A stretch of DNA of 64,000 nucleotides from Anaerococcus sp. Marseille-P3625 (GCF_900232825.1 NZ_OCTP01000011.1:893262-957261), one strand, 5' to 3'; shown: positions 17,704-27,477, counted from the stretch's first letter. Notes: generated by a model from the sequence alone, not told the origin. Numbers and translations are program-made.

Positions 17704-18072
17704 ATGATACAACAAGAAACTCGCATGAGAGTAGCAGATAACTCCGGAGCACGTGAATTATTAGTAATCAAAGTTCTTGGCGGAACAGGCATAAGATACG
17801 CAAACATTGGTGATGTAGTTGTTTGCTCTGTAAAAAGTGCAACACCCGGCGGAGCGGTAAAAAAAGGCGATATAGTAAAAGCTGTAATAGTAAGAAGCAA
17901 AAGAGGCTTAAAAAGAGTTGACGGATCAAAAATCAACTTTGACGAAAATGCAGCAGTAATCGTTAAAGATGACAAAACTCCTGTAGGAACACGTATATTT
18001 GGACCAGTTACAAGAGAACTAAGAAGAGAAGGATTTATGAGAATAATATCCCTTGCTCCAGAAGTTTTATAG
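17704..18072 (+). CDS. rplN: 50S ribosomal protein L14
   Basis: 50S interface protein, 122 residues, which also receives silencing factor RsfS. Starts [20 protein letters not shown]; the C-terminus [23 protein letters not shown] region is fully conserved. SD AAGGAGA. Confidence 0.98.
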   Translation: MIQQETRMRVADNSGARELLVIKVLGGTGIRYANIGDVVVCSVKSATPGGAVKKGDIVKAVIVRSKRGLKRVDGSKINFDENAAVIVKDDKTPVGTRIFGPVTRELRREGFMRIISLAPEVL

Positions 18073-18081
18073 GAGGAATCC

Positions 18082-18390
18082 ATGCACGTAAAAAAAGGCG
18101 ACAAAGTTCAAATAATATCAGGCAAAGATAAAGGCCACGTTGGAGAAGTATTACAAGCTTTTCCAAAAGAAAATAGAGTAATAGTTGAAGGAGCTAACAT
18201 AAATATCAAACACCAAAAACCTACACAAATGGGTGGTGAATCTGGAAGATTAGAAAAAGAAGGAGCTATTGATGCTTCAAAAGTTCTATTATATTCAGAA
18301 GAACTTAAAAAAGGTGTAAGAGTTAGCAGAGTTTTTGAAGATGGCAAAAAGATTAGAGTCTGCCATAAAACAAACGAGAAATTCGACTAG
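18082..18390 (+). CDS. rplX: 50S ribosomal protein L24
   Basis: Assembly-initiator 50S protein with a KOW motif (KKGDKVQIISGKDKGHVGEV, residues 4-23). Length 102. SD AGGAGG. Confidence 0.97.
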   Translation: MHVKKGDKVQIISGKDKGHVGEVLQAFPKENRVIVEGANINIKHQKPTQMGGESGRLEKEGAIDASKVLLYSEELKKGVRVSRVFEDGKKIRVCHKTNEKFD

Positions 18391-18405
18391 TTTTAAGGAG
18401 ATATT

Positions 18406-18948
18406 ATGGCAAACAGACTAAAAGAAAAATATGAAAATGAAGTAGTTAAAGAATTAATGGAAAAATTTGGCTATAAGAACGTAATGCAAGTTCCAAAACT
18501 TGAAAAAATAGTAATAAACGTTGGACTTGGCGAAGCTAAAGATAACCAAAACCTTCTAAACTCAGTAAAAAAAGAACTTGCTTTAATCACAGGTCAACAA
18601 CCAATCGAATCTAAAGCAAAAAAATCAGTAGCTAACTTTAAACTAAGAGAAGGACAAGCTATTGGAACAAAAGTTACAATCAGACGTGAAAAAATGTATG
18701 ATTTCTTAGATAAATTAATCAGCATTTCACTACCACGTGTAAGAGACTTTAGAGGAATCAATCCAAATTCATTTGACGGACGTGGAAATTATTCTTTGGG
18801 AATCAAAGAACAACTAATTTTCCCTGAAATCAAATATGATAATGTAGACTTCCTACACGGAATGGACATTACAATAGTAACTACAGCTAAAACAGATGAA
18901 GAAGCTAAAGCATTCTTAGAATTAATGGGAATGCCATTTACAAAATAA
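18406..18948 (+). CDS. rplE: 50S ribosomal protein L5
   Basis: 5S rRNA-binding protein of the central protuberance. Length 180, typical. [18 protein letters not shown] and [18 protein letters not shown] are diagnostic. SD AAGGAGA. Confidence 0.98.
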   Translation: MANRLKEKYENEVVKELMEKFGYKNVMQVPKLEKIVINVGLGEAKDNQNLLNSVKKELALITGQQPIESKAKKSVANFKLREGQAIGTKVTIRREKMYDFLDKLISISLPRVRDFRGINPNSFDGRGNYSLGIKEQLIFPEIKYDNVDFLHGMDITIVTTAKTDEEAKAFLELMGMPFTK

Positions 18949-18960
18949 AAGGAGCGCTTA

Positions 18961-19146
18961 ATGGCTAAAAAGTCAATGATAGCTAAGCAAAAGAGACCAC
19001 AAAAATTCTCAACTCAAGAATACAATAGATGTAAAATTTGTGGTAGACCACATGCTTATTTGAGAAAATATGGAATATGCCGTATTTGCTTTAGAGAATT
19101 AGCAAATGAGGGAAAAATTCCAGGAGTAAGAAAATCAAGCTGGTAA
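18961..19146 (+). CDS. rpsN: 30S ribosomal protein S14, zinc-binding form
   Basis: Short 61-residue S14 with a zinc ribbon: CKIC and CRIC pairs flanking [12 protein letters not shown]. This C+ form depends on zinc; many bacteria carry a Cys-less paralogue for zinc shortage, not seen here. SD AAAGGAG. Confidence 0.97.
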   Translation: MAKKSMIAKQKRPQKFSTQEYNRCKICGRPHAYLRKYGICRICFRELANEGKIPGVRKSSW

Positions 19147-19164
19147 TTAGGGAGGATAAATATT

Positions 19165-19560
19165 ATGATGACAGATCCAATTGCGGATATGCTAACTAGA
19201 ATAAGAAATGGTATAAAAGCTGATCACAAAAAAGTAAGCTTACCATCTTCTAACGAGAAAAAAGCTATTGCTCAAATTCTTCTTGATGAAGGCTTCATAA
19301 ACGGTTTTGACGTAGAAGAAGACAACAAACAAGGAATTCTTACAATAGACTTAAAATACACAGACAACGGTGAAAAAGTAATATCAGGACTAAGAAGAAT
19401 AAGTAAACCTGGTCTTCGTGTTTATGTAAAAGCAAATGAAGTACCAAAGGTACTAAACGGTCTTGGAACAGCAATTATTTCAACATCAAAAGGACTTTTA
19501 ACTGACAAAGCTGCTAGAAGTGAAAACGTAGGTGGCGAAGTTATTTGTTACGTATGGTAA
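19165..19560 (+). CDS. rpsH: 30S ribosomal protein S8
   Basis: Central-domain 16S rRNA-binding protein and, in several bacteria, repressor of the spc operon. Length 131. Starts [17 protein letters not shown]-terminal [20 protein letters not shown] is typical. SD GGGAGGA. The second ATG, one codon on, cannot be excluded. Confidence 0.97.
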   Translation: MMTDPIADMLTRIRNGIKADHKKVSLPSSNEKKAIAQILLDEGFINGFDVEEDNKQGILTIDLKYTDNGEKVISGLRRISKPGLRVYVKANEVPKVLNGLGTAIISTSKGLLTDKAARSENVGGEVICYVW

Positions 19561-19570
19561 GGAGAAATAT

Positions 19571-20110
19571 ATGTCAAGAATAGGTAAACAACCAATCGAT
19601 ATACCTTCTGGAGTAACAGTTGCTATCGAAGGAAACACAATAAAAGTTGAGGGACCAAAAGGTAAATTAACTCAAGATTTCCCAAAAACAATTGAAGTAA
19701 CTGAAGAAGATAATCAAATTCTTATAAAAATTCCAGAAGATTACACAAAACAACAAAATATAGACCACGGTTTATTTAGATCACTAATTGCAAATATGGT
19801 AGTTGGTGTAACTGAAGGATTCACTAAAACTCTTCAAATCGAAGGAACAGGATATAGAGCACAAAAACAAGCAAAAAACCTAGTAATGAACTTAGGCTTT
19901 TCACACCAAGTAACAATGCCAGATCCTGAAGGAATAGAAACAGAAGTACCAAACGATAGAACAATAATTGTAAAAGGTATAGATAAACAATTAGTTGGTT
20001 CACACGCTGCAAATATCAGAAAATGGAGAAAACCAGAGCCATACAAAGGCAAAGGAATCAGATATGAAGGCGAGTATGTAAGACGTAAAGTTGGTAAGAC
20101 AGGTAAGTAG
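19571..20110 (+). CDS. rplF: 50S ribosomal protein L6
   Basis: 50S protein at the factor-binding site, 179 residues. Starts MSRIGKQPIDIPSGV; C-terminus IRKWRKPEPYKGKGIRYEGE. ATG 19571 is chosen over an in-frame ATG at 19532 because the latter lies inside rpsH and AAGGAGA precedes 19571. Confidence 0.97.
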   Translation: MSRIGKQPIDIPSGVTVAIEGNTIKVEGPKGKLTQDFPKTIEVTEEDNQILIKIPEDYTKQQNIDHGLFRSLIANMVVGVTEGFTKTLQIEGTGYRAQKQAKNLVMNLGFSHQVTMPDPEGIETEVPNDRTIIVKGIDKQLVGSHAANIRKWRKPEPYKGKGIRYEGEYVRRKVGKTGK

Positions 20111-20119
20111 GAGATAAAA

Positions 20120-20485
20120 ATGGCTAAAGATAACAAAAAACAAAGACTACTAACTCGTAAAAGAAGAGTTAGAGCTAAAGTAAGCGGTACTCCTGAAAGA
20201 CCAAGACTATCAGTATATAAATCAAATACAAATATCTATGCACAAATTATAGACGATGTAAATGGTATAACACTAGTAAGTGCTAACACTTTACAAAAAG
20301 ACGTAGCAGAAGGACTAACATCAAAATCTAATCTTGAAGCTGCAAGTAAAGTTGGAGAAGCTATTGGCAAAAAAGCTATAGACGCTGGAATAACAGAAGT
20401 TGCTTTTGACAGAAATGGTAACCTATACCATGGAAAAATCAAAGCTATAGCAGAAGGCGCTCGTAGTGCTGGTCTTAAATTTTAG
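20120..20485 (+). CDS. rplR: 50S ribosomal protein L18
   Basis: 5S rRNA-binding protein, 121 residues. [18 protein letters not shown] and [20 protein letters not shown] are family motifs. SD AGGAGA at the rplF stop. Confidence 0.97.
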   Translation: MAKDNKKQRLLTRKRRVRAKVSGTPERPRLSVYKSNTNIYAQIIDDVNGITLVSANTLQKDVAEGLTSKSNLEAASKVGEAIGKKAIDAGITEVAFDRNGNLYHGKIKAIAEGARSAGLKF

Positions 20486-20498
20486 TAGGAGGTATTAG

Positions 20499-21008
20499 AT
20501 GAATTATTTATTAAGAAGTGAAGTAGAAAAGCTAAACCTCGAAGATAGAGTAGTAGCAATCAATAGAGTTGCAAAAACTGTAAAAGGTGGACGTAACATG
20601 AGATTTGCTGCACTTGTAGTAGTTGGAGATTCCAATGGAGCAGTTGGAATAGGAACAGGAAAAGCTACAGAAGTACCAGAAGCAATCAGAAAAGCAGGCG
20701 AAGATGCGAAAAAACACATGATTAGAGTTCCTCTAGTAGGCACAACAATTCCTCACAGAGTTGAAGGACACAAAGGAAGTGGTCATGTACTATTAATGCC
20801 AGCAAGCGAAGGTACCGGAGTTATAGCAGGCGGTCCAGTTCGTGCTATATGCGAATTAGCGGGCTATAAAGATATACGTGCTAAAAATCTAGGATCAAAC
20901 AATCCAAGAAATATCATAAACGCATGTGTTGAAGCATTCTCAAAGATGAAAACTGTTGAAGAAGTAGCAAAACTTCGTGGTAAATCGGTAGAAGAATTCG
21001 ATTATTAA
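20499..21008 (+). CDS. rpsE: 30S ribosomal protein S5
   Basis: Decoding-fidelity protein of the 30S body, 169 residues. Has the dsRBD-like region [20 protein letters not shown] and C-terminal [25 protein letters not shown]. Confidence 0.97.
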   Translation: MNYLLRSEVEKLNLEDRVVAINRVAKTVKGGRNMRFAALVVVGDSNGAVGIGTGKATEVPEAIRKAGEDAKKHMIRVPLVGTTIPHRVEGHKGSGHVLLMPASEGTGVIAGGPVRAICELAGYKDIRAKNLGSNNPRNIINACVEAFSKMKTVEEVAKLRGKSVEEFDY

Positions 21009-21018
21009 GGAGAAAACT

Positions 21019-21201
21019 ATGGCACAATTAGAAATCAAACTTAAAAGATCTTTTATCGGTAGAAAAGATGATCAAATTGCAACAGCAAAAGCTTTAGGTC
21101 TTAGAAAGATCGGCCAAAGTGTTGTAAAAGACGATAATCCAGCAATAAGAGGAATGATTAATAAAATTCCATTTATGCTAGAAGTAAAAGAAATAAACTA
21201 G
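21019..21201 (+). CDS. rpmD: 50S ribosomal protein L30
   Basis: Small 60-residue 50S protein. Core [20 protein letters not shown] then [18 protein letters not shown]. Flanked by rpsE and rplO as in most Firmicutes. Confidence 0.96.
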   Translation: MAQLEIKLKRSFIGRKDDQIATAKALGLRKIGQSVVKDDNPAIRGMINKIPFMLEVKEIN

Positions 21202-21210
21202 GAGTGTAAG

Positions 21211-21702
21211 ATGAAATTACATGAATTACAACCTAATGAAAAATTACAAAAGAAAAAAAGAAAAGGTAGAGGTCCAGGAAGCGGCAACGGTACTCGTGCA
21301 GGTCGTGGACAAGACGGACAAAAATCAAGAAGCGGTGGCGGAGTAAGACCAGGATTTGAAGGTGGTCAAATGCCAATATACAGACTTCTACCAAAAAGAG
21401 GTTTCAAAAATTTCAACAAAAAAATATATGAAACAATAAATGTTGAAAGTCTAAACGTTTTTGAAGATGGAACAGAAATAACACCTGAACTATTATTTGA
21501 AAGCAAACTTCTAAAGAAGAACAAAGCTAAAGATGGAGTTAAAATCCTAGGCGATGGAGAGCTAACAGTAAAACTAAATGTAAAAGCTCACAAATTCACA
21601 AAAAGTGCAAAAGAAAAAATTGAACAAGCAGGCGGATCATACGAGGAAATTGAAGTAAAAAAATGGGTAAAACCATCAAAAAGTAAAGAAATTACTGAAT
21701 AA
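21211..21702 (+). CDS. rplO: 50S ribosomal protein L15
   Basis: Late-assembly 50S protein, 163 residues. The N-terminal third is the glycine/arginine-rich arm ([19 protein letters not shown]) that threads into 23S r[18 protein letters not shown] follows. SD GGAG. Confidence 0.97.
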   Translation: MKLHELQPNEKLQKKKRKGRGPGSGNGTRAGRGQDGQKSRSGGGVRPGFEGGQMPIYRLLPKRGFKNFNKKIYETINVESLNVFEDGTEITPELLFESKLLKKNKAKDGVKILGDGELTVKLNVKAHKFTKSAKEKIEQAGGSYEEIEVKKWVKPSKSKEITE

Positions 21703-21717
21703 TCTAAGAGGTAAGCA

Positions 21718-22992
21718 ATGCTAGAAACAATAAAAAAAGCATCAAAAGAAGTAGAAATTAGAAAGAAATTCTATTTTACTCTACTAATGTTGCTAATCTA
21801 TAGGTTAGGAAATAATATTCCAATACCATTTATAGATCCAGAAGCACTTAAAAATGCTTATTCAAATGTCCAAGGCACATTAGTAGATTATCTTAATATG
21901 CTAACAGGTGGAGGCCTATCAACACTTTCAGTTTTCGCCCTAGGAGTACAACCTTACATCACAGCTTCAATCGTAATGCAACTACTAACAGTAGTAATTC
22001 CACGACTTGAAGAACTAACTCGTGAAGGTGAACAAGGACGTAAACAAATTCAAAAATATACTAGATATGTAACAATATTTTTAGCAATATTTCAATCTAT
22101 AGCAGTAACAAATGGTTTATATGGAGCTGCTTTATCAAGCGCAACGACATTCCAAAAATTAGTAATGAACGTAGTTCTAATCGGTGGAACAATGTTTGTA
22201 ACATGGATGGGTGAAACCATAACAGAAAAAGGACTTGGAAATGGTACAAGTTTAATAATCTTTATGGGTATCATAGCATCCTTTCCAAAAACATTAGGTC
22301 GTTGGAAATCACAACTTCATTATGGACTAGTAAACTATCTTCCGATAATAATAATGGCAATAATAGTAGTACTAATAGTAATAGCAGTCGTATTAATATC
22401 TGAAGGTGAAAGAAGAATCCCTATTCAATACGCAAAAAGAATAGTTGGACGTAAAATGTACGGTGGTCAATCAACTCATATACCAGTAAAAGTAAATATG
22501 GGTGGAGTAATGCCGATAATCTTTGCATCAGCAGTATTAGCAATACCATCAACAGTATCACTATTTTTTGGCAAAGGTGGACAATCTGGAATAACAAACT
22601 TTTTCCAAAACACCACAATTGGATTTGCTGTTTACTTGCTAATTCAATCAGCCTTAATTTTAATATTTGCTTATTTTTATAATCAAATACAATTTAACAC
22701 TGTAGAATACGCAAAGCAACTTCAACAAAACGGTGGATTTATTCCTGGAATTAGACCTGGAAAACCTACCAGTGATTATTTGGCAAAAGTTGCTACAAGA
22801 ATAACATTTATAGGATCAATTGCACTTGCCCTACTAACAATAATCCCTGCAATTTCTTCAAAACTATTGGGATTAACAATATCATTCGGTGGTTCATCAG
22901 TAATCATCGTAGTAGGAGTAATAATTGAAACTGTAAAACAAATAGAAGCAATGATGACAATGAAGCAATACAAAGGGTTTTTAAATAGGTAA
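21718..22992 (+). CDS. secY: Protein translocase subunit SecY
   Basis: Channel subunit of the Sec translocon, 424 residues, about ten transmembrane helices. Landmarks: LGVQPYITASIVMQLL (second helix), the TREGEQGRKQIQKYTRY cytoplasmic loop, and the ERRIPIQYAKR loop that contacts SecA and the ribosome. Inserts and secretes proteins with SecE/SecG, encoded elsewhere. Confidence 0.98.
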   Translation: MLETIKKASKEVEIRKKFYFTLLMLLIYRLGNNIPIPFIDPEALKNAYSNVQGTLVDYLNMLTGGGLSTLSVFALGVQPYITASIVMQLLTVVIPRLEELTREGEQGRKQIQKYTRYVTIFLAIFQSIAVTNGLYGAALSSATTFQKLVMNVVLIGGTMFVTWMGETITEKGLGNGTSLIIFMGIIASFPKTLGRWKSQLHYGLVNYLPIIIMAIIVVLIVIAVVLISEGERRIPIQYAKRIVGRKMYGGQSTHIPVKVNMGGVMPIIFASAVLAIPSTVSLFFGKGGQSGITNFFQNTTIGFAVYLLIQSALILIFAYFYNQIQFNTVEYAKQLQQNGGFIPGIRPGKPTSDYLAKVATRITFIGSIALALLTIIPAISSKLLGLTISFGGSSVIIVVGVIIETVKQIEAMMTMKQYKGFLNR

Positions 22993-22995
22993 AAA

Positions 22996-23658
22996 ATGAA
23001 TATTATATTGTTAGGCCCTCCAGGAGCTGGCAAGGGCACACTTTCAAACAAAATTTTAGAAAACAAAAATGCAGTTCAAATATCAACAGGAGATTTATTT
23101 AGATACAACCTATCTAACAAAACTCCACTAGGATTAAAAGCGAAAGAATACATGGACAAAGGTGAATTAGTACCAGATCAAGTAACAATCGACTTGTTAT
23201 GGGATAAATTTGATTCACTAGAAACAAAAGAAAATGACGAAAAAATCATACTATTTGATGGATTTCCAAGAACAATAAGCCAAGGCCAAGCCTTGGATGA
23301 TGGAATGAAAGAAAGAAATCAAAAAATAGATATGGTAATTTACTTTGATGTAAGTGATGAAATTCTAATCCAAAGACTAACAGGAAGAAGAACTTGTCCA
23401 GAATGTGGAGCAACCTACCACCTAGTAAACAATCCTCCTAAAAAAGAAGGAATATGCGATAAATGTGGAAGTGAGCTTATCCAAAGAGTAGATGACAGCA
23501 TAGAAACTGTAAAAAATAGAATTGAAGTATATAACAATCAAACCTCTGTACTCATTGATTATTACAGCAAAAAAGGTATATTAAAGAGTATTGACGGAAC
23601 CAAAAAACCAGATGAAGTTTATAAAGAATTTGAAAATAAATTAGGGGAAATAAACTAA
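22996..23658 (+). CDS. adk: Adenylate kinase
   Basis: Interconverts ATP + AMP and 2 ADP. Length 220. P-loop GPPGAGKG (7-14), NMP-binding segment QISTGDLFR, and a zinc-binding lid with CPEC and CDKC pairs, the Gram-positive form. Starts 3 nt after secY with only a weak SD, so probably coupled. The usual next gene, map, is missing here. Confidence 0.97.
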   Translation: MNIILLGPPGAGKGTLSNKILENKNAVQISTGDLFRYNLSNKTPLGLKAKEYMDKGELVPDQVTIDLLWDKFDSLETKENDEKIILFDGFPRTISQGQALDDGMKERNQKIDMVIYFDVSDEILIQRLTGRRTCPECGATYHLVNNPPKKEGICDKCGSELIQRVDDSIETVKNRIEVYNNQTSVLIDYYSKKGILKSIDGTKKPDEVYKEFENKLGEIN

Positions 23659-23781
23659 TTTATGAGACAAAAAGATTACAGAAATGAATCTCTTAGTAGT
23701 TTCTAAAATATGTCTTATTAAAAAATAAGGCAAAAATTAAATTTTATAAGACATGTTTCAGAGCCAAAGGAGGTTTAACAT
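23659..23781 (+). other. adk-infA gap where map is normally found
   Basis: 123 nt with no reading frame. It contains ATGTCTTAT and ATAAGACAT arms about 30 nt apart, able to form a stem. In many Firmicutes map (methionine aminopeptidase) occupies this position, so this may be the scar of its loss or relocation. Confidence 0.5.
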
Positions 23782-24000
23782 ATGTCAAAAAAAGATGCTA
23801 TAGAAGTCACAGGAGTTGTAAGAGAAGCTCTACCAAATGCAATATTTAAAGTAGAACTAGACAATGGTCACGAAATACAAGCCCATATCTCAGGCAAACT
23901 TCGTATGAATAGTATAAGAATTTTAGAAGGAGATACCGTAACAGTAGAACTATCTCCATATGACCTAACACAAGGAAGAATAACTTGGAGAAGGAAGTAG
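23782..24000 (+). CDS. infA: Translation initiation factor IF-1
   Basis: OB-fold factor that blocks the A site during initiation. Length 72. [19 protein letters not shown] and the C-terminal [11 protein letters not shown] are diagnostic. Strong SD AAAGGAGG. Confidence 0.97.
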   Translation: MSKKDAIEVTGVVREALPNAIFKVELDNGHEIQAHISGKLRMNSIRILEGDTVTVELSPYDLTQGRITWRRK

Positions 24001-24284
24001 TCCCACGCTCATGGGTGAGATTTTAGAATAAAATCTCATTTTCGAGACAAACGCAGATGCGAAGCATCAAGAGAGCCCGAAAAACTAAGCGAGCTAGGCA
24101 CGTAGTGGCTAGCGAGAGGAAGAAACGCTTATAAGTAGAGAAAAAAACTTCAAAAGGGAGTGTTTTTCATCTCTGAGATAAGCGAAGTTGCGATAGAACA
24201 AGCAAATCCATATTAGAAAGCAAACTTTCTTCAAAAAGAAATTCAATAATTGAGTAAGTCAACTAGAAAATCAAGGAGAAATAA
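24001..24284 (+). repeat. Structured non-coding segment between infA and rpmJ
   Basis: 284 nt with no plausible gene. Stems include GAGATTTT-AGAAT-AAAATCTC (24017-24037), GATGC-GAA-GCATC (24056-24068) and GCTAG...CTAGC near 24091. The part 24138-24196 (GAGAAAAAA, TTCAAAAGGGAGT, AAGCGA, GTTGCGAT) recurs with changes at 63787-63840. Within the ribosomal cluster infA and rpmJ are normally adjacent, so this looks like a dispersed repeat that inserted in the operon. Confidence 0.65.
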
Positions 24285-24398
24285 ATGAAAGTTAGAGCAT
24301 CAGTAAAAAAAATGTGTGACAAATGCAAAATTATCAAAAGAAATGGTAAAGTTATGGTAATTTGCAGCAATCCAAAACACAAACAAAGACAAGGTTAG
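24285..24398 (+). CDS. rpmJ: 50S ribosomal protein L36
   Basis: Smallest ribosomal protein, 37 residues: starts [15 protein letters not shown] and ends NPKHKQRQG. It is the zinc form, with ligands in MCDKC and [17 protein letters not shown] precedes ATG 24285. Ten nt before rpsM. Confidence 0.96.
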   Translation: MKVRASVKKMCDKCKIIKRNGKVMVICSNPKHKQRQG

Positions 24399-24407
24399 GA
24401 GGGTTAA

Positions 24408-24752
24408 ATGCCAAGAATAGCTGGTATAGATTTACCTAGAGAAAAAAGAGCAGAAATTGGCCTTACCTATATTTACGGTATAGGTCGTGCAACTGCAAAC
24501 GAAATACTTAAAAACACAGGAATCAACCCTGACACAAAAATGAAAGACCTTACTGAAGAAGAATTAGGAAAAATTCGTGAACAACTAAACAAATACACCA
24601 TAGAAGGTGATTTACGTCGTGAAACTTCTATGAATATCAGAGCGCTTCGCGAAATCAACTGCTATAGAGGTCTAAGACACAAAGCAGGTCTTCCAGTAAG
24701 AGGACAAAACACAAAAAACAACGCTAGAACAAGAAAAGGAAGAAAGGGTTAA
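24408..24752 (+). CDS. rpsM: 30S ribosomal protein S13
   Basis: 30S head protein contacting P-site tRNA and the 50S bridge. Length 114, slightly short at the tail. [20 protein letters not shown] and [17 protein letters not shown] are typical. SD AGGAGG. Confidence 0.97.
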   Translation: MPRIAGIDLPREKRAEIGLTYIYGIGRATANEILKNTGINPDTKMKDLTEEELGKIREQLNKYTIEGDLRRETSMNIRALREINCYRGLRHKAGLPVRGQNTKNNARTRKGRKG

Positions 24753-24761
24753 GGAGAATAA

Positions 24762-25154
24762 ATGGCTCAAAAAAGCAAAACTTCTAGAAAAAGAAGAGTT
24801 AAGAAAAATGTTGAACGTGGCCAAGCTCACATTAACTCAACATTCAACAATACAATGGTCACCCTTACAGATATGCAAGGTAATGCCTTATCTTGGGCAT
24901 CTGCTGGACAATTAGGATTCAGAGGAAGTAGAAAATCTACACCATTTGCTGCACAAGAAGCTGCAGAAGTAGCTGCAAAAAAAGCAATGGACTTTGGACT
25001 TAAAACAGTAGAAGTATATGTAAAAGGACCAGGTTCAGGACGTGAGTCTGCAATCAGAAGCTTACAAGCAGCAGGACTTGAAGTTACAATGATCAAAGAT
25101 GTAACACCAATTCCACACAACGGATGTAGACCACCAAAAAGAAGAAGAGTGTAG
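24762..25154 (+). CDS. rpsK: 30S ribosomal protein S11
   Basis: Platform protein of the 30S subunit, 130 residues. [19 protein letters not shown] and [14 protein letters not shown] with C-terminal [21 protein letters not shown]. Confidence 0.98.
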   Translation: MAQKSKTSRKRRVKKNVERGQAHINSTFNNTMVTLTDMQGNALSWASAGQLGFRGSRKSTPFAAQEAAEVAAKKAMDFGLKTVEVYVKGPGSGRESAIRSLQAAGLEVTMIKDVTPIPHNGCRPPKRRRV

Positions 25155-25166
25155 TAAGGAGAAATC

Positions 25167-25760
25167 ATGGCAGTATCAAAAGATCCAGTATATAAAAGAG
25201 CAAGAGCTTTAGGAATTTCTCCAGCATACCTAGGATATACAGGCGAAAGCAAAAGAACATTACCACAAAGACGTGGAAAAATGAGCGACTATGGTATGCA
25301 ACAAAGAGAAAAACAAAAAGCTAAATTTATCTATGGAGTATCTGAAAAGCAATTTAGAGGATACTATGAAAAAGCTACAAAGATCAAAGGACAAACAGGT
25401 GAACAACTTATAATCCTTTGCGAGAGAAGACTTGATAATATAGCATTTAGATCAGGTCTTGCAAGAACACGTCGTGAAGCAAGACAAATAGTAACTCATG
25501 GACATTTACTAGTAAATGGCATAAGAGTAGACATTCCTTCATACTTAGTAAAAGAAGGAGATGTTATAGAAGTACGCGAAAAATCAAGAAGCAAAAGCTT
25601 ATTTAAAACAATCAGAGAAGTAAACGCTACATTTGGAGTTGTTGATTGGATGAGTTCTGATTTAGAAAACTTAAAAGTCACAATCAATAGATATCCTACA
25701 AGAGAAGAAATAGATATTCCAGTAGAAGAACGTATGATCGTAGAGTTCTACTCTAAATAA
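25167..25760 (+). CDS. rpsD: 30S ribosomal protein S4
   Basis: Primary 16S-binding and autoregulatory protein, 197 residues, placed inside the alpha operon here. The S4 RNA-binding domain includes ARQIVTHGHLLVNG. There are no N-terminal Cys, so this is the zinc-independent form. SD AAGGAGA. Confidence 0.96.
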   Translation: MAVSKDPVYKRARALGISPAYLGYTGESKRTLPQRRGKMSDYGMQQREKQKAKFIYGVSEKQFRGYYEKATKIKGQTGEQLIILCERRLDNIAFRSGLARTRREARQIVTHGHLLVNGIRVDIPSYLVKEGDVIEVREKSRSKSLFKTIREVNATFGVVDWMSSDLENLKVTINRYPTREEIDIPVEERMIVEFYSK

Positions 25761-25792
25761 TAATAATTAAAGTTGAGACTTTAGGAGTTACC

Positions 25793-26752
25793 ATGATCGA
25801 AAAATTAGATACTAAAATAGAAATATTGGATATAGACGAAAAAGACAATTATGGTAAATTTGCCTTATATCCACTTGAGCGAGGCTATGGTACAACCATC
25901 GGAAACAGCATGAGAAGGGTTTTATTATCATCTTTACCTGGTTCTAGCGTCTCTAAAATTCTAATAGAAGGCGTACTTCATGAATTTTCAGTTATTGATG
26001 GAGTAGTAGAAGACGTTCCTGAAATCATACTAAATCTAAAAGGACTAGATATAAAAAACCATAGTGATGAAGATGTTACTTTGTTTTTAGAAATCGAAGG
26101 ACCTAAGATTGTAACTGCAAAAGATATTAGCAAAGATTCATCAATTGAAATTGCAAATCCAGAGCATTACATTGCAACAGTAAATGATAAAGCTAAGTTA
26201 TTTATTTCTATGGAAGTTACAAATGGTAAGGGATATAGAGTAGCAGAATTTAACAAATCTGAATCTGATCCTATAGGAACAATCGCAATAGATTCATCAT
26301 TTACTCCAGTTGAGAAAGTAAACTACTTAGTTGAAAATACTAGAGTAGGGGAGATTACTGATTATGACAAACTTATAATAGAAGTTTGGACTAATGGAAC
26401 AATAACTCCTCAAGAAGCTCTTAGCCAAGGAGCTGAGATATTAATAGATGACTTCAATTATTTCAGAGATCTACCAAATGTTTCATTTGAAGATGAGCAA
26501 GAAGCAGTTGAAGAAATCGATGAAGAAGTTATTGAACAAGTAAATGATTCAGCATTAAACAAAACTATAGAAGAGTTGGACTTATCTCTACGTTCATTTA
26601 ACTGTTTAAAAAGAGCAGGATTTGACACAGTTAGCGATATAGTTGACAAATCAGAAGCTGAACTAAAGACTATCAAAAACTTTGGCAGAAAATCGTTAGA
26701 AGAAGTAAAAGATAAAGTCCATGAAATGGGACTAAAACTAAGAGATGAATAG
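25793..26752 (+). CDS. rpoA: RNA polymerase alpha subunit
   Basis: 319 residues. Alpha-NTD (1-230) dimerises and carries beta/beta-prime contacts (GTTIGNSMRRVLLSSLPG). An acidic linker (about 232-255) leads to the alpha-CTD with SLRSFNCLKRAGFDTVSDI, which binds UP elements and activators. SD TAGGAG. Confidence 0.98.
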   Translation: MIEKLDTKIEILDIDEKDNYGKFALYPLERGYGTTIGNSMRRVLLSSLPGSSVSKILIEGVLHEFSVIDGVVEDVPEIILNLKGLDIKNHSDEDVTLFLEIEGPKIVTAKDISKDSSIEIANPEHYIATVNDKAKLFISMEVTNGKGYRVAEFNKSESDPIGTIAIDSSFTPVEKVNYLVENTRVGEITDYDKLIIEVWTNGTITPQEALSQGAEILIDDFNYFRDLPNVSFEDEQEAVEEIDEEVIEQVNDSALNKTIEELDLSLRSFNCLKRAGFDTVSDIVDKSEAELKTIKNFGRKSLEEVKDKVHEMGLKLRDE

Positions 26753-26761
26753 GAGGTAAGA

Positions 26762-27103
26762 ATGGCTAATAAAAGAAAACTTGGCAGAAGAAGTGACCAT
26801 AGACAAGCATTAATTCGCAACCAAGTGACATCTTTATTCGATAATGGTAGAATACAAACTACTGTTACTCGTGCTAAAGAAACACAAAAAGTAGCTGAAA
26901 AAATGATTACACTTGGCAAAAAAAACACTCTTCACACCAGACGTCAAGCAGCAAGCTATATATATAAACCATCAACAGTACAAAAACTATTTGATGAAAT
27001 CGCACCAGAATATGCCGAAAGAAATGGTGGATACACAAGAGTACTTAAACTAGGACCAAGAAGAGGTGACGGCTCTGAAATGGCTATTTTAGAGTTAGTT
27101 TAA
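26762..27103 (+). CDS. rplQ: 50S ribosomal protein L17
   Basis: 113 residues; core [17 protein letters not shown] and C-terminal [18 protein letters not shown]. Last gene of the cluster. SD AGGAGG at the rpoA stop; a terminator follows 125 nt downstream. Confidence 0.97.
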   Translation: MANKRKLGRRSDHRQALIRNQVTSLFDNGRIQTTVTRAKETQKVAEKMITLGKKNTLHTRRQAASYIYKPSTVQKLFDEIAPEYAERNGGYTRVLKLGPRRGDGSEMAILELV

Positions 27104-27137
27104 TAATCTATTGAAAATAAAATATTAAATCTCTGTT

Positions 27138-27168
27138 ACATATAAGACCGCAAGCTCGGCCTTATATG
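27138..27168 (+). other. Hairpin after rplQ
   Basis: CATATAAGACC and GGCCTTATATG form an 11-bp stem (one non-Watson-Crick pair) with an 8-nt loop. No T-run follows, so it may be a processing or stability structure upstream of the true terminator. Confidence 0.5.
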
Positions 27169-27228
27169 CCAAGAAATTGTGCGTCAAAATATGTCAAATC
27201 TAAAATGCCAATTTTAAAGTAGAGAGCT

Positions 27229-27262
27229 AGCATCTTTGTAAAACAAAGGTGCTTTTTATTTT
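27229..27262 (+). terminator. Terminator of the ribosomal protein cluster
   Basis: AGCATCTTTG-TAAAA-CAAAGGTGCT followed by TTTTATTTT. It closes the transcript that began near 12445. Confidence 0.85.
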
Positions 27263-27298
27263 GCCGATTTTAGCGTAAAGTTATTATGAGGAGATAAT

Positions 27299-27385
27299 AT
27301 GAACTATGAATTTATAATTTTTGATATGGATGGACTTATATTTGACACTGAGAAGATGTATTATGATTTACAGCAATGCAAGTAA
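27299..27385 (+). pseudogene. 28-codon remnant of a HAD-family phosphatase gene
   Basis: A well-placed SD (GAGGAGA) and ATG lead into MNYEFIIFDMDGLIFDTE, then a stop after codon 28. This is HAD motif I with the catalytic DMD, and its first ~18 codons closely match the intact HAD gene at 29274. The rest of the domain is absent. It is best read as the 5' remnant of a duplicated HAD gene, though a conserved microprotein cannot be excluded. Confidence 0.7.
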
Positions 27386-27477
27386 ATAATTATTATAATC
27401 ATTGTTTAATAATAAAAAAAAATTAATACTAACAAACTTTTAATGAAACTTATTCAAAATATAAAAATTTCAAAATC

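Noticed and set aside
24001-24284. Missing small gene between infA and rpmJ
   Set aside because: No frame with a start, an SD and reasonable length was found; the segment is dominated by inverted repeats.
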